A stretch of DNA of 64,000 nt from Phlebiopsis flavidoalba. Its lineage: Eukaryota > Basidiomycota > Agaricomycetes > Polyporales > Phanerochaetaceae. Made by a program: the position numbers and the translations under genes. Position 1 is the first letter of the stretch. Every line of letters starts with the position of its first letter. Positions 24,801-36,784 of this stretch are shown here, in pieces. The notes under the pieces were generated by a model that worked only from the letters and a program-made list of their open reading frames with translations, was not told where the DNA came from and made no database searches. The stretch spans positions 372,001 to 436,000 of the forward strand of contig JAOCPU010000012.1 in NCBI GenBank assembly GCA_035772785.1, read 5' to 3'.

Positions 24801-25781
24801 CATCAGTGTCGTCATCGTCCGAGCCTGCGTCTGTTGCGAGATACCGTGGCGTCCGTTGTTGGGCCTCTGCGTCTGTAGAATGTCGGTGGTGACCGCCATT
24901 CTGCGAAGAATGACTCTCGCCGTTTCCGTTCTCGAGATATTCATCGCTGTTACAAGACGTTTCACTGCTTCTCCGCGTCCTTAATACGGCGAGAGAGCTC
25001 TGTAGTCTACGCGGCCTACATGAGTGTGGTGTACGCGGTATATACGCCGGTGACGCACCTTTTGCTTCTGAAGTCATGGATCTTATCCAACTCTTTCTCC
25101 AAAAGGATGATAAACTCTCGTTCATCATTGGCGTCCCAGGCATGTGACGTGGTTCGAGCCTGAAAAGTGAAATCTTAGCACGAATATGACAACCCGGAAT
25201 CAGAGGAATGAAGCGGAACATGGGGCAGCAAGTGTACATCTTGATGTATCTTCACAAATGAGATTCACGGGCGAGAGACAGATATGTATAGGTGGCCAAG
25301 GGAGCCATGAGTGAAGCGAGATAATGAGATGCAAAGTGTGCGCCGAGTTTCCGTTCCCAATCATTAATACAGCCATAGCCGACATAAGGCCCAAGCTTGA
25401 TACTCCACCAAGACTGAAGGTAGAGTAGGTGTACGCAGGTTATTCCAAGCAGGGTGTGCTTTGCTTATCCTGTGCGGTGGGTGATATCGGCGGGCATGCA
25501 GATGAGGCATGCTTGGACTGGGTTCCCAGGGTTGCCGGCGAGTAAACATCGACAAATGAGAATAATGTAAAGCCGCCCTTGCCAAACCGTTTCCCAGTAT
25601 GCCGAGGCTATGAAGCTACCCAATGAAGATAGCTCACCTTGAGCTCCCCGTTTGAGCAGGTTGTAGTCCAGGTAGTATGAGCGCCATTCGTTATAAAGAT
25701 CGTTCTAGAGCAGAATGAGCTCATTGGGGGCACAGAAGTCGAGAGCTAAGAGCTCACAGTGATTTTGCGGCCAAACTTCAT
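21851..25781 (-). CDS. VTC4: Polyphosphate polymerase VTC4, vacuolar transporter chaperone complex
   Basis: This is the catalytic subunit of the VTC complex, which makes polyphosphate from ATP and feeds it into the vacuole. The ATG at 25781 opens the SPX domain: MKFGRKIT, intron, [14 protein letters not shown], later [15 protein letters not shown], and the acidic linker into [20 protein letters not shown] and [20 protein letters not shown]. The polymerase (VTC) domain follows at about 24000-23050: [77 protein letters not shown] and [19 protein letters not shown] Ser/acid-rich linker leads to the C-terminal DUF202 membrane domain, with [40 protein letters not shown], then [10 protein letters not shown] and a TAA at 21851. 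A one-base insertion (CGGGGAG) breaks exon 2 near 25646. SPX domains bind inositol pyrophosphates, so phosphate status should regulate it. Confidence 0.93.
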
Positions 25782-27136
25782 GGCTACAGGGGAGAAAGGA
25801 GACAGGGAGGGAGAGAGCAGGTGAAGGATGGTGAAGAAGTCCTCCAAGCTAAAACGTTCCGCTCTGGGTATTCCAAGCGGCAATTTCCACGAACGTGCGT
25901 CGGGTCCCGATCCGTGACTAACTGTGACGTCACCGCGCTTAATGCACGTGTGTCAATGAAAGCACATGCTGCGACTCGGATCCTCGTTTATCTTGCTCAC
26001 ATAAACATGGCAAGCACTCTTCGTTTGGGCCATGTACGAGCATACATGCGTATTACGAAAATGTAGCACTCACAGTACATAAACCTCTTTCACCTATTGC
26101 GGTGGCAAGTGTGACGTGCGGTCGGCCTTGCTTAGGCTGCCTTTGAGTTTACAATTGAGTTTTACTGCTACAGAGTACACATTAAAGACAGGAAAACTAC
26201 GCTTTTTGAGTAAAAGCCATACATGCGAAGATACGCAACGGAGTGCCATAGATTGGGTTCTATATTTACACTCAGAACTATACTTCCTGCATAGAGCATT
26301 TGATAGGCAAAAGATATAGAAGGGCTCTTTTCATGTCTGTGACCCTTATCTGGTTGGAGTTACAGGGGTACCGCCTTCTTGCTAAAGTGTTCGCAGGCAA
26401 GCTGCGAGAGATGACAGCGAGCTGTCGGCAAGCGGGAGCACTAAGCTCTCAATGCTCATGTACGCGCTTGTAAGCATGCCCGGGCTTTCACTCATAGTTG
26501 TATCTGTAAACTCCCTTCTGTGATCCAAGACACCTTGGTCTCATATTTCACTCACTCAAAATGTCATACATCATTATTGTGCCCCAGAGATGCGTTTTTC
26601 CGTCGTGGGTTCTTTCGATCAAACGGACTCATTGAATATGCTACTGAAAGCGAGACGTGCACTCTATTTAAATGAGTATCTGGATGACCTCCAAATTTGC
26701 ATGATATCACGTCATCTGTGCGATACAGGATGAGGGAGAACTCGAAATACTCTGAATAGTGGGGGCGTAAATCGTAGCGCGCAGGTATCTCGATCGATCA
26801 TATTGATTGAGTTCGAAGTCTAATCGAGGTGCTCAGGCCTCTCTCCGAGATTTTGCTCGATGTTTCCATAGACGCTAGGGTGGAACCGACCTGAACTCGA
26901 ACCACCTCGTCCACCTTCTGTTGCGCTCAACTCCCCCGTTCTCGTTTTCCTACCTAACATTTATCATACTCTACAGCGCCTGGCTGCGTGCGTCGCTCTA
27001 ATTTTGATCACATACACCTGTTAACATAATCAAGCGGTTTCGTCTCACGCTCCTGTAAGTCAAGTGTCCGATCTTGTTTGCCTCTCGCTCACTGCGTTGC
27101 GTAGCCTGAGCTAGTACTTCACGTTTATTTTGACCC
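25782..27136. other. Divergent intergenic region
   Basis: These 1.35 kb lie between the starts of VTC4 (-) and the coiled-coil gene (+) and should hold both promoters. The purine-rich repeat of GGAGAG units at 25790-25825 is next to the VTC4 start. I found no further gene. Confidence 0.5.
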
Positions 27137-28295
27137 ATGACACTCCTTAATCTTCATGATCCATCCGTCGTCGACGAGATTGCGGCGCTCCAGAAAGAAG
27201 TCGCCCGTCTTCGGGGGACTCATCGCCACAATCCTCAAGAACCTTCCCCAGGATCATCATGCTCACCGAGCTAGACTTCTAAATGCACTCTCCGAGCTCA
27301 AGATATTTGAACGTGCGTTTTTTGTCAATACAGCGCCGCTCTTCCCCATTCCGCGAGATTCCGGAGCACCGCGTCACACCGGTCGATCGTTCGCCGTATC
27401 TGTGGACCAGTTGAAGGAGCGCCTCTCCGAGCTGGCCCATGAATGGCGGAACCCTTCGCCGAAACAGCTCAATACCGAACAACACTACCATCGAGAAACT
27501 CTCGCTGAAATCACGGTCGCTTGGAACGAGCTCGTCGCCATCTTGGATCGCGAGGAACACAAGACTGCCGTGCTTTCTGCCGAACGGGACAAGTTGCAGT
27601 CAACTCTACTCGATCGGGGTCCTGGAATATCTGACTCGCAGAAAGAAATGCGACGAGCTTATCTTTGCTCTCCAGGACAGCAAGACCACTATCTCTCGCC
27701 TCGAGACTGAACGTGATGCCCTATCTGCTGCTGTGGAAGCTGAAAGGGTCAAGGCCTCAGCCGACGCTAGGAGCTACGAGGATCGTCTCGTCACCTTGGA
27801 ATCTGAACGTGCAAGCATCTCGAAGGACCTCTCAAAGCAGACTGTCGACGCCTCCGCTGCTGCAGCCCGTGCTAAACGCGATCACAAGACCGTCACCTCC
27901 CAGATGCGAGCCGCGCGAGTGGAACACGAAAAAGCTCAAGCCGAACGGGACCAACTCTCCTCCACTCTGGAATTGGTCAAGCAAGAAAAATGTCCGGTAT
28001 CGAACAAGCTCTGGAGTTGTCGAAGAAACTCGTCTCTCATCAGAACACGACTATCGAGAAGCACGTCAAAAAGCAAAAGGAACTGGAGTCGTCCCTCACT
28101 GTCGCCGGCATCCTGAAGCAGCAGCTCAACAATGACGTGAAAAATCTCGCGGAAAAATGTGACGCCTTGTCGACATCTCTGGCGGGTCTGAGAACGGAGA
28201 AGACAGCTCTTGCTAAGAATCTTACCGAGGCTCAGCGGCAGCTCGCTGAGGAGAAAGTCTATCCTCGAAGTCCCATAGTCGGTTTGGCTCTCTGA
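27137..28295 (+). CDS. Long coiled-coil protein of unknown function
   Basis: The ATG at 27137 gives MTLLNLHDPSVVDEIAALQK and EVARLRG. The reading then moves between frames: DQLKERLSELAHEWR, HKTAVLSAERDKLQSTLLDR, KKCDELIFALQDSKTTISRL, ETERDALSAAVEAERVKA, SIEQALELSKKLVSHQN-like text, NNDVKNLAEKCDALSTSLAG and RTEKTALAKNLTEAQRQLAE. Heptads rich in Leu, Glu, Lys and Ala run almost end to end, so it is an extended coiled coil like those in motor tails, golgins or SMC-like scaffolds. No globular domain is seen. Its 3' end meets the 3' end of the DUF4112 gene (convergent), and the two may overlap. At least three frame changes interrupt it. Confidence 0.6.
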
Positions 28296-28514
28296 GCCGG
28301 GCCGCTAGCAACTCAAACGTGTCTTGATACAAGGTCCTGCTGTCGATCATATGTCCGTACAGCCTACTTATTAGAGTGTCGATTTGTTGTACTGGCTCAG
28401 TTTGTGCGATACCTTCCAGGGATATACGTGTGTAGAATATGATAGGGGTATAATGGGAAGAATTAGAACTGAGGATGGGATCATCGCTTGACGACGCCGT
28501 TGCCAGTTTACCCC

Positions 28515-29488
28515 TCAGGGACATTCTCCAAAAGCGACTTTCACGCCGCGTAGGCTCAAGTGCACTGCCTGACGTCTTCGCCACCTCCTTGCCCTTACTG
28601 CGCCTCCTGAACCAGCTTCCGCTCTTCTTGACCTCATTCTTTCTGGGACCTCCTCGCCGGGTGCTGACCTGCACAGGCTTGACCCGTCGCAGAGTCCTGC
28701 ACCCTGTCCTGACTCGCGTTTGAGGTACTCTTCACCGCGTATACGGAGGAACTCCTCGAGCATGAGCGATGGGCGTTGCGCGAGTTCGCCTTGAATGCAG
28801 CGAGGAACACATCATCACCGACGAGCGGGATGAAGCCCACCGCGGCCGAGACAGCGTTGTTTTATGAGCATTCTACGAAGAAGCCATTCGGGATTCTGGG
28901 ACATATGATGCAGATGCGTAGGGGGGGGGTATGAAAAGAAGGAGCGTACTCTCGGCCTGGCGAGCCTTCTTCACAACGAGGTAGTAGTTGAGTGTGGCGT
29001 CGGCGACGTCTCCGGCTCCAGGTATAATTCCTATACAGACTTGAGATGCAGCGTTGTTACGTGGTTGCATTGTGGCGTACCGATGATGAATGTCCATCCA
29101 AATCGCAGGCCACACAGATTTGAAGCCTTTGTCGAGTGGGGGGGTGGGCCCGTTTCTTGACCGCTTGAGAATCTTTGCATCGCGAGCAGACAGTCCTGGC
29201 GGCAACTCTCTCTGCAAGAAGAGTCAGCGTCATTCAGATATGATACCACCCCGTGCGCTCACCTTTCTACGCCTCTCCCGCCCTTTGTTATCTACATACG
29301 TCTCGTAGAGTGGATCCTCCGGAGCATACTGCTGTAGATGCTTCTGGAAGAGTTTCCTGCCTGCGGACGAGGCGAAAATTGTTCATGCTTGAGGGAGAAA
29401 CTGAGAAGAAAGGATGGGAGACGGAGAACAAGAGACGGCGGCGTGAAGGAGGTTCCATGGCTGGAGCGGCGAGTTTTGTATGCGGCAT
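28515..29488 (-). CDS. DUF4112 membrane protein
   Basis: The reading order on the minus strand is LFQKHLQQ, then EDPLYETYV, an intron, RELPPGLSARDAKILKR, LDKGF, CGLRFGWTFII, a second intron (about 29036-29089), GIIPGAGDVADATLNYYLVV, KKARQAE, a third intron, WLLRRMLI, NNAVSAAVGFIPLVGDDV, FLAAFKANSRNA and LLEEFLRIRGEEYLKRE. This is the full DUF4112 domain, with two Gly/Pro-rich hydrophobic segments. The function is unknown in the family; the basic C-terminal tail (SWFRRRSKGKEVAK in another frame) is typical of its fungal members. One extra A in the ATAAAAC run near 28860 shifts the frame, and another change lies near 28760. The start at 29488 is tentative. If the tail frame is followed, the stop lies at 28222, overlapping the coiled-coil gene. 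Confidence 0.85.
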
Positions 29489-29666
29489 TCAGCGCAAATG
29501 AGCCACAGCGTGGGCGGTGGTACTTTACCATTTGACGTCACACTGCCCTTCACGGTCACAGCCTCCACGTTCCCACAGTCACTATCCAAAGCTTACCTGG
29601 TCTCAAACCCCTATATTCCCACAGTCACCTTCTTTCACTCACCCCAGAAGCTCGAGCCTGGGACTC

Positions 29667-30159
29667 ATAATTTGGACGAGAGGTTAACGGACCAGAAGAT
29701 TGTCGTCGCATTCGCACTCCGCCCCCGGCGGCTATCACCTGTACTTGCCACATAACCAAGGCTCTCGGTGTGCTATGTTGTACCACTGTATTCTCATGGC
29801 TCGTGTGTTACAAGAAATCCAGCTAAAACTATTTAAAAAGAGTATACAGTGTTTTGGAATACTGATCTATAATTTAATTTTACCAACTTCCCGTGAGGCC
29901 TCCTCCTGTCTCAGTAAGACCGCGCCAAGAATGCACTTTCTGGCGAAGTTACCTCACATGTTGAGGTCGCAGCCATCCGAAAGCTTCTAAGACTCCCATT
30001 TACTACTTATTTCCACCCATTTAAATTGCTGATGCAGAGTGAGGACTGCTCAAAGCTCCAAAGTCTTGAAGTTTGCGAGAAATGCAGGTGATAGCCGCCG
30101 GGCGCGGAGTGCGAATGCGACGACAATCTTCTGGTCCGTTAACCTCTCGTATAATTTGG
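29667..30159. mobile_element. MITE-like element with 66-bp terminal inverted repeats and 9-bp target duplication
   Basis: The inner element is 29676-30150 (475 bp). Its arms, 29676-29741 and 30085-30150, are inverted repeats that match at 65 of 66 positions, starting ACGAGAGGTTAACGGACCAG and ending GGCTATCACCTG. The flanks are perfect direct copies of ATAATTTGG at 29667-29675 and 30151-30159. Long inverted repeats with a 9-bp duplication point to a Mutator-like (MULE) non-autonomous element. There is no transposase. The core is AT-richer than its surroundings and has one open frame through it. The near-identity of the arms suggests recent insertion. It lies between the DUF4112 gene and the PHO84-like relic, in intergenic DNA. 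Confidence 0.92.
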
Positions 30160-30624
30160 TGAGGCCCTTTGTCCAACACATGTGTCGTTAGAGGATTCAG
30201 AAGGGGTCACTATGTCAGCGGGTGACCCGATCCTGTTCGTGTGCTCGTCGCTCACATCACTCACAAATCTCAATCTTGGGAACACAAACCGTGGTGTCAT
30301 GCACAGGTCATGTATGTTTGCCGTCATTGAACACCGTAGAATCACGCTGGGGATATCGATGTCGATGCCCGACGGCGATTGCTTGAACATTGAATAAGTA
30401 GCTGGATGTTCGCTGAGACGGAATTCAGTGATGTCGGGGATGAGACTTCCTGTGTTCCTCAACCACACCACTCCAGCTCGTTAGATGGAAAATTAACACA
30501 ATTCCTTTCGCCATCTTAGTGCTGCGAGTACTAGGGATGATGAGTGCTAAGGTCATCTCAAAGTTGCACATCAGCAGTATGCGTGGCCAATGTCCATGGT
30601 ACCGATATCTGACGAGCCTTAGGC

Positions 30625-31944
30625 CTCAGGCCTCAATATTGGTAACCTCGTCAGACAGCTCCTTCTCGATTGGCTCGCGGATGTCGTCGGTCGCACTCGC
30701 ATGTGTAAAATAAGTGTCTTCTTCTCTCTCTCCTTCAGCGGCACTCAGTTCTCATTTTTTTTGCGCTCCAGACAGTGCCGAGCTCATGAACATCATCACC
30801 ACAACCTCTGGCCAGGCCGTCGCCGGCGAGGCGCACGACGTCAAAGTTCTCGATGTCATCATCGTCTGGCGCGGGCTCATGGGCATCGGCATCGGAGGCG
30901 GCTGTCCCCTCTCCGCTATCATCTCCTCCGAGTTCGCGTCGACGCACATCCGTGGACGCCTCATGACCCTTGTGCTTGCGAACCGGGGCTGAGGCCTCAC
31001 TCATCGTCCTCATCATTGTACACGCATACACGAGCTCGATGCCTCCACAATTCCCCGCACGTTCTTTCCCCACATCGACCAGATGCAGCGCATCCTTATC
31101 GGCCTCGGATGCGTCCCCGGTGTCGTCACGCTCTACTCCCGGCTCACGATCCCCGAGATCGCCGCGCTTTCACGATGTATATTGAGAGCACGCACACCAG
31201 GCGAGTCAGGACGTTGACAACTTCCTCAGCGCCGACAGGTATTGCGTCGACCCCGACACGGTCGCCGTCGAGCGTGTCCAGGCGCCCAAGGCGAGCATGC
31301 GCGACTTCCTCGCGTACTTCTCGCGCCGGGAGAACGGCAAGATCCTCCTCGGCACGGCGTACTCGTGGTTTGTGCTCGGCGTGCGTTTTTCCTCTCTCAT
31401 TCACCCGCTCGTCGCTAACTTCAACCCCCAGATCACTTTCTACGGTCTCAGCCCAAACCCCTCGACCATCCTCAACGCAATCGGCCTCGCCCAGCAAGAG
31501 CCTCATAGGTGGTCTCAAAGTCTACACGCACCTGAAGGCAATCCGTATATCGGCAGCATGATCCTCTCCGTTGCGCATTCCAGGCCACTACGCCTCCTGG
31601 CCCTCTTCATCGACTCCTGGGCCGCAAGCCGATCCAGCTCATGGGCTTCGGCTACGACAAGCTCATCGCGAGCAGCCCCGAGAGCAAGGCGCGTGTCCTC
31701 CTCTACTGCCCCCGCGAACCTTTTACACAACTTTGGCCCCAGCACGACGACGTTTATCGTACCTGTTGCGGTCTTCCCCACGCGCTACTGCTCGACGGGC
31801 CACGGTATCTCGGCGACTAGCGGAAAGCTCGCCGCTGTCATTGGCCAGGTTGGGTTCGCGCATCTTAGAAATATCCACGACCCGAACGCGTTTGTTGGAC
31901 AGGTGTTTTTGGAGTGTGTTAGGGGTGGAGCGGTGTATTGGTAG
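30625..31944 (+). pseudogene. Truncated PHO84-like inorganic phosphate:H+ symporter
   Basis: This is a major-facilitator sugar/phosphate porter. Fragments in order are GNLVRQLLLDWLADVVGR near 30640-30692, an intron, AGEAHDVKVLDVIIVWRGLM, GIGIGGGCPLSAIISSEFA, HIRGRLMTLVLAN, QRILIGLGCVPGVVTLYSRL, VERVQAPKASMRDFLAYFSR, ENGKILLGTAYSWFVLG, ITFYGLSPNPSTILNAIGLA, PIQLMGFGYDKL, FGPSTTTFIVP, FPTRYCSTGHGIS, GKLAAVIGQVGFAHLRNI and NAFVGQ, then an early stop at 31944. Roughly the first membrane segments and the last one to two are missing. The family-conserved GGDYPLS motif has become GGGCPLS, a real substitution at a usually essential site. Together with the lost ends and several frame changes, I read it as a decayed copy. 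Confidence 0.82.
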
Positions 31945-32306
31945 TTGGGACTTGACGAAGTTTATATTCGTGTTTTTATGTGTTGTTTGTGTGTTTGCCG
32001 TTTAGATTTGGTCTTTGGAATAGAATGGTGCGTGTGATGAACCACGTGAGGGTGTGCAGTGTGTATGCGTGCGTGAGGAATGCGAGGTAAGGCGAGCGCG
32101 ATGGGGGCTAGAAGTTGATGACTGCGCAGTGCGAACTTGAACGCCTGCTATGTTTGGGAGCGTTCGGTTGGCGTCAGCGCTTCCACTGTCAGGCCTATCG
32201 CGCCGCACCGCTCTGGAGTGTAGTCTACGTCCAATCGAGCTGTGTGATAGTACGGAGGGTCCCTGGAGGTATCGTTACATTGTGAAGCAAGAAAACTCCG
32301 ACGCAG

Positions 32307-32480
32307 AAGTGGCTACATTACACAGTAAGAGCGAATCGAGGCGATCGTCATTGCATGAGATAGTAAGCTGCAAGAGCGACAGTCCGAGGGAGATATCCAA
32401 GTTGATACATTATACAGCTGCGAGCCAGAACGATCCAAGACAAAAATCGCAACATTAAACAACAAGAGCGATCCGAGGAA
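32307..32480. repeat. Degenerate tandem repeats
   Basis: Three diverged copies share a core of the form ACATTA-ACA--AGAGCGA--CGAGG: at about 32307-32342, 32402-32438 and 32446-32480. A half copy (CAAGAGCGACAGTCCGAGG) lies near 32372. The function is unknown. It lies between the PHO84-like relic and the F-box gene. Confidence 0.6.
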
Positions 32481-32877
32481 GCATAAACCAAAAGAGACGA
32501 GATGGGGGGAATGGTGGAGTCCAGTCGACCACGCCGATATCCGGTACAAAATTAATGGGCCAAAGAGTCGGATCCACCAGCAGGGCGCGTTCTAGAAACG
32601 AGATATTATGTAACGGGGGATTGGCTCTTCACGGAATCATGCGAAGCAACTACGATGTGATGCAGCTGTTGGATGTTATTCAGCGAACGGAGCACCCACG
32701 CACGGACGGATGTGGAAACATACATCCTATTCCGTCGATGCCCTTGAGATGCAACTAGTAGGTTCTGATTGGGTTTTTATCCGAGCCCTCCGATGCCTCC
32801 GCGGTCTGGATGAGCGAAACGGGAGAGTTTCGAGTTGGCTTCAGTCTCATCCACCCGACTCGGGGTGCGCGCTGTGA

Positions 32878-34356
32878 CTACATTGCGCTCGTTAGTTCGA
32901 GACTAATCGAAACGATAGTTGACGTACATGGCACTTTGAGGTAGCTTCGTGAATTGGGGTTCCATGTATACAGTCGACCGGCCTTGGACATTTGCGGGAG
33001 TAGCCGTTGAAGTCCTTCTGTGTCGATGTCCAACCACTCCCAATTAGTTTGATCGTCATTTGCCACAGACTGTTCTTTGCCTGGCAGGAGTTGCGACTGC
33101 TCTATCGCAACCTTAGCCATATTTTGACATTGTGCTAAAAGCATGTCCAGCTTCGCCCAGGACTCTCCACTGGTGATGTCTGGTAGTTGGTATGGCGGGG
33201 TGATCGGACATGAATTCAATCACTATCATCTTCAATGCATCGACTACATCATTGGAGGCAACAGCTGGGTTGCGAGGGAGAACTGCATCGAGAAAGTCGG
33301 CGACTCGAGGTCCACCGCCTTTGCTGCTAACGCAGTTTATGCCAAAGTATTCCAATTTGGGTAAAATGTCCCGGTTTTAGCGGCGCATAAACTCAATAAC
33401 AAGGATCATAAGTCTTAGTACCTTCCAAGGCTAAGGGCGGCCAAAGATAACACTCACACAGTTTGAGATTTGCAGTCATTGTGCCGAGACTCAGATACAA
33501 GACTCGTAAACGGTTGGAACGCTGTGTGCAGCGTATCATATCACTAACGGCTCCCACAGCTCTGTCGTCAGCGAGCATGAATTGATCAAGGTATAGTTCG
33601 CGTAGTTCTGAGGCTGCCCCCGAGTCTGCCAACCAGCTAAGCAAATGGATGGTACGAGGATCGAGAGCCCAGGTCTTCCCAGCCACGATTGTGAGGTTCT
33701 TGGGTTTTATGCGCGAAGGACGCCAGGAACTCCTCTGGAATTGGATCTTAGCTGTGATAGGGCTCCAAGACAGATTGGCAAGGAAAGCATCCTGCAGATT
33801 TTGCAATGAATCAAGAGTGCGCCGTATGTCATTATATGAGTGAAATGTCAATTTAGACAGCATAAGTTTGGTGATGTTTTGAAGCTGCCGCATACCAAGG
33901 TAAGATGCGTCGGCAAACAAATGGGTCCGTCCTCGATGCAAAGGCTGTTGAGATTGGGTCCTATGATGGAAGGGGCTTTGATAGGAACCAGGTGGAAGCG
34001 AGGGATCTCGATTCTTCGTCCATCTACGACGAGAGATTCCAAGGCGGTTTTGATACCGGGTGTGGCGTGGAACAGGACGCGGTGTCGCTTCGAGGCTGCC
34101 CTCGCCGCACAGGGTGGGCCTTATCTTGAAACTGCGCATGAGATGAAGTTGGCTGCGGTGACGCCAGGCGCGACACGTTAGAGAACACGCTTGCAATGTT
34201 TCGTGAACCCGGGGGCGACCACAGATGGCCAGCCCAAAGGCCAACTGTGCCCGGATTTCTCTCTGCGACAAAGTCGATTATGCGTTCGTGGACTTCGGTC
34301 GGTAGTGACGGTAGGGGTGGAGGTTTCGGCGCAACTGTGGTACTTTCCGATAACAT
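32878..34356 (-). CDS. F-box-like protein with a leucine-rich C-terminal part
   Basis: The ATG at 34356 gives MLSESTTVAPKPP, then LPSLPTEVHERIIDFVAERN, the start of a typical basidiomycete F-box-like domain, followed after a frame change by ACSLTCRAWRHRSQLHLM. The body continues with LRQLQNIT-type text: ITKLMLSKLTFHSYNDIRRT, LDSLQNLQDAFLANLSW, IKPKNLTIVAGKTWALDPRT, IHLLSWLADSGAASELRELY and RLRVLYLSLGTMTANLK. The last exon is NWEWLDIDTEGLQRLL to a TAG at 32878. Such proteins usually serve as substrate receptors of SCF ubiquitin ligases; that role is inferred from the family. Several one-base shifts occur near 34200-34290 and near 33400. A second gene of this kind lies at 37-38 kb on the same strand. 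Confidence 0.6.
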
Positions 34357-36357
34357 TGCTCTGTTGTACAGCGTTACAGCGTTGACACTCGTCGCACTGG
34401 GAGAAATCTCACGTACCGCCGAGATGGGGAGACGCAAGACTATGAGGCTTCTCCAAGCTAGCGAAGGCCGCCGCGTAGGAACGAGAGCGATAGGTCTGAA
34501 AGCGAGTAACGTTGGGGATGTGCGTGGCAAACGTCCTAGGCGTGACTTAGAGGTGAGCGGCCGGATGAGGTGCGATGCGGTAGACCTGGGTATAAATCAG
34601 CTTACAGTGCTATGATATACATCGGCATCTCCGTGGCTCACGGAATATTCACAGGATCATGACGATATGGAAGATGCTGTGTCTGCCTTTTATTTGTATC
34701 ATCTGTTGAACAATGCGATTGTCACACGACGCGCCTCGCACAGCGCCTTCATCCACAAAGAAGATGAACCGCATAAGAAGGGTGAAATGGGAGACGAAAG
34801 CCATTAATAGCGAGAAAGTTCATAATGTCAACGCTTGTTCACATACCTCCCAACTGTCCTTTCCAAGATCCGAAACACTGGCAACGCGTCGTTTGCTGTT
34901 TGTGCAAGCGCAGTAATCCGTCGCTGCAAGATTGTCATCCAGAGTAAATGATGATTAACCACGTAAACGGAGATGAACTTCGGGTTCTGGGACTTGGATG
35001 GTCCTGGAGGGAAAAACGGGATATAGTAGGGGACCACCAGTAGTATCACCACGAAAGCGCTTTCCATACAGCCTTTCCCCCTATACAGCATCCCCAAACA
35101 GCCACGAGCTGTCGTGGGCCCGTCAGGCGTCATGAACAGTATTTCCGGCATTGCAGCACCAGCGCGAGAAGTCCTCGACTCTCAAGGCTCGCGGATGCCA
35201 GAAACGCGACTCCGCACGTTCGACGGTCTGTCAGGGTGTTGCCGAGCCCGAGCTCTGGTTGTGGATCTTTCACATGAAACGTCGTATGCTAAGTGATTAT
35301 GTGCTTAGTATGCGGTTGCAGAAACGAAATATTACACGCTTACAGCTTCATCCCCTCGATGATCTTTGTCTTGTAACTTGGCTCCACACGCCATCGGTAA
35401 ACTCCGTAGGCACTTGGTAGCAGGCCGATGTCTCGTAACGGTGGGAAAACCTTGACCGCGGCTACGAATAGCTGGCCGCTTTTGCGTTAATGAAGATGTT
35501 CCACCCCGCTGAGCAGGTGTCGCGGATACTGTAGTGCTTAGCGGCTACGAGAATGAGCTTATGCCGCGTTCGTAGATTGGGCACTGGAGTCATGAATGTG
35601 AGCTAGTGGAGAGATGGAAGATCTCGCGGCGTCGATACGGCAGTGCATGGCGAGAAGCGTGAGGACGGTAGACTGGAGGCCTTCCCGCGATGCGGTGTAT
35701 GAAATCGGTCTGAGAGCAGCGTGTTGATGCGCGGTACATGAAAGGTTACTGGGAGCCGTTCTGATCGCGAGTCGAAGCTGCACGCCGTGCAGAAGGGAGG
35801 TGCGATCGGCCGTGGTGTATGACTGTGTGCAGATGGGAACTTGGGCAATGCTTCAAAATGGCCTCCGATTGTTGATTAGCATTGGTAAGATCACTTTGTC
35901 AGCGAGATGGGCGAGCTACTTGGTATTCCGGGAGAGCGCAAGAGCCTGCGGAGCGGAATATTCGTGTCACTTCTTTATGTGGGGATGACTGGGCTCACCT
36001 ATTCACGCAGCTACGGGATAAGTCCCTATCCTTGCTTTGTGTGGTTCGAGTCCCTTACATACCCTCGATCCCCAAAACTCATCCCATGTGTGGTTTTGTG
36101 GTTGGTGAGTATAGACGTTGGACACCTCCGGCTCGGTCAGGCATGACTCGCCGAGCTCTGGCTCGGCGTGCAGTGCGGGGGTCTGCGCATGGCCTCGGAG
36201 CTGGTGGTCAGGAATGGAAGTCTGGGTAGAAAGATTTGTATAGTGTGTGTATCTGGGGTACAATCCTGTATATGCGGCGGGGTGAGAGGATGGTCGCGCG
36301 AAAGAGGAGGAGGTCAGGACTGGCGGTGCCGGTGACCAGGGATTCGGAGCTCGCCGA

Positions 36358-36381
36358 TGATGCGCTGATGCGCTGATGCGC
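36358..36381. repeat. Three tandem copies of TGATGCGC
   Basis: Three perfect 8-bp units in intergenic DNA. No role is evident. Confidence 0.85.
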
Positions 36382-36784
36382 CAAGATCCAATCTTGGCTC
36401 GCCGACGCGACTCTAAATATTTTAATCCGCTTCAAATTCGTCCTGGCCAACCGCAACCGCCGCCCGCCACACGACCTCTCGCTGCGAGTCCTGCACGAGT
36501 CACTGGACATGATGTATTCTTTACACCCCGTACCCCGAGATTTCTCCCTGGATGCCCACCACGGCGCACTCTCCAGCCACACAAGGATCCCAGGTGACAC
36601 CAACGGTCCTCCCCAAAGCCCTGTCACCTTACTTGGCGGCGTCGGCCAGGCCAGTCGGCGCGTACACGTTTGCGCTCGCTGACTGAATCGCTCACCACAA
36701 ATATATAACCGCATCTACTGTGTCTTGGTGACAACAGCCCGCACTCTCCCTCGACATCCTGCGTTTGTGTACCCCAATGCCCGT

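Noticed and set aside
30701..31561. 286-residue Arg/His-rich open frame
   Set aside because: It is a shadow frame of the PHO84-like relic. The true frames carry the transporter motifs.
36208..36714. 168-residue minus-strand open frame
   Set aside because: It is Arg/Ser/Cys-rich with no domain and unlike the codon use of neighbouring genes. It overlaps the antisense of the transporter-relic flank.
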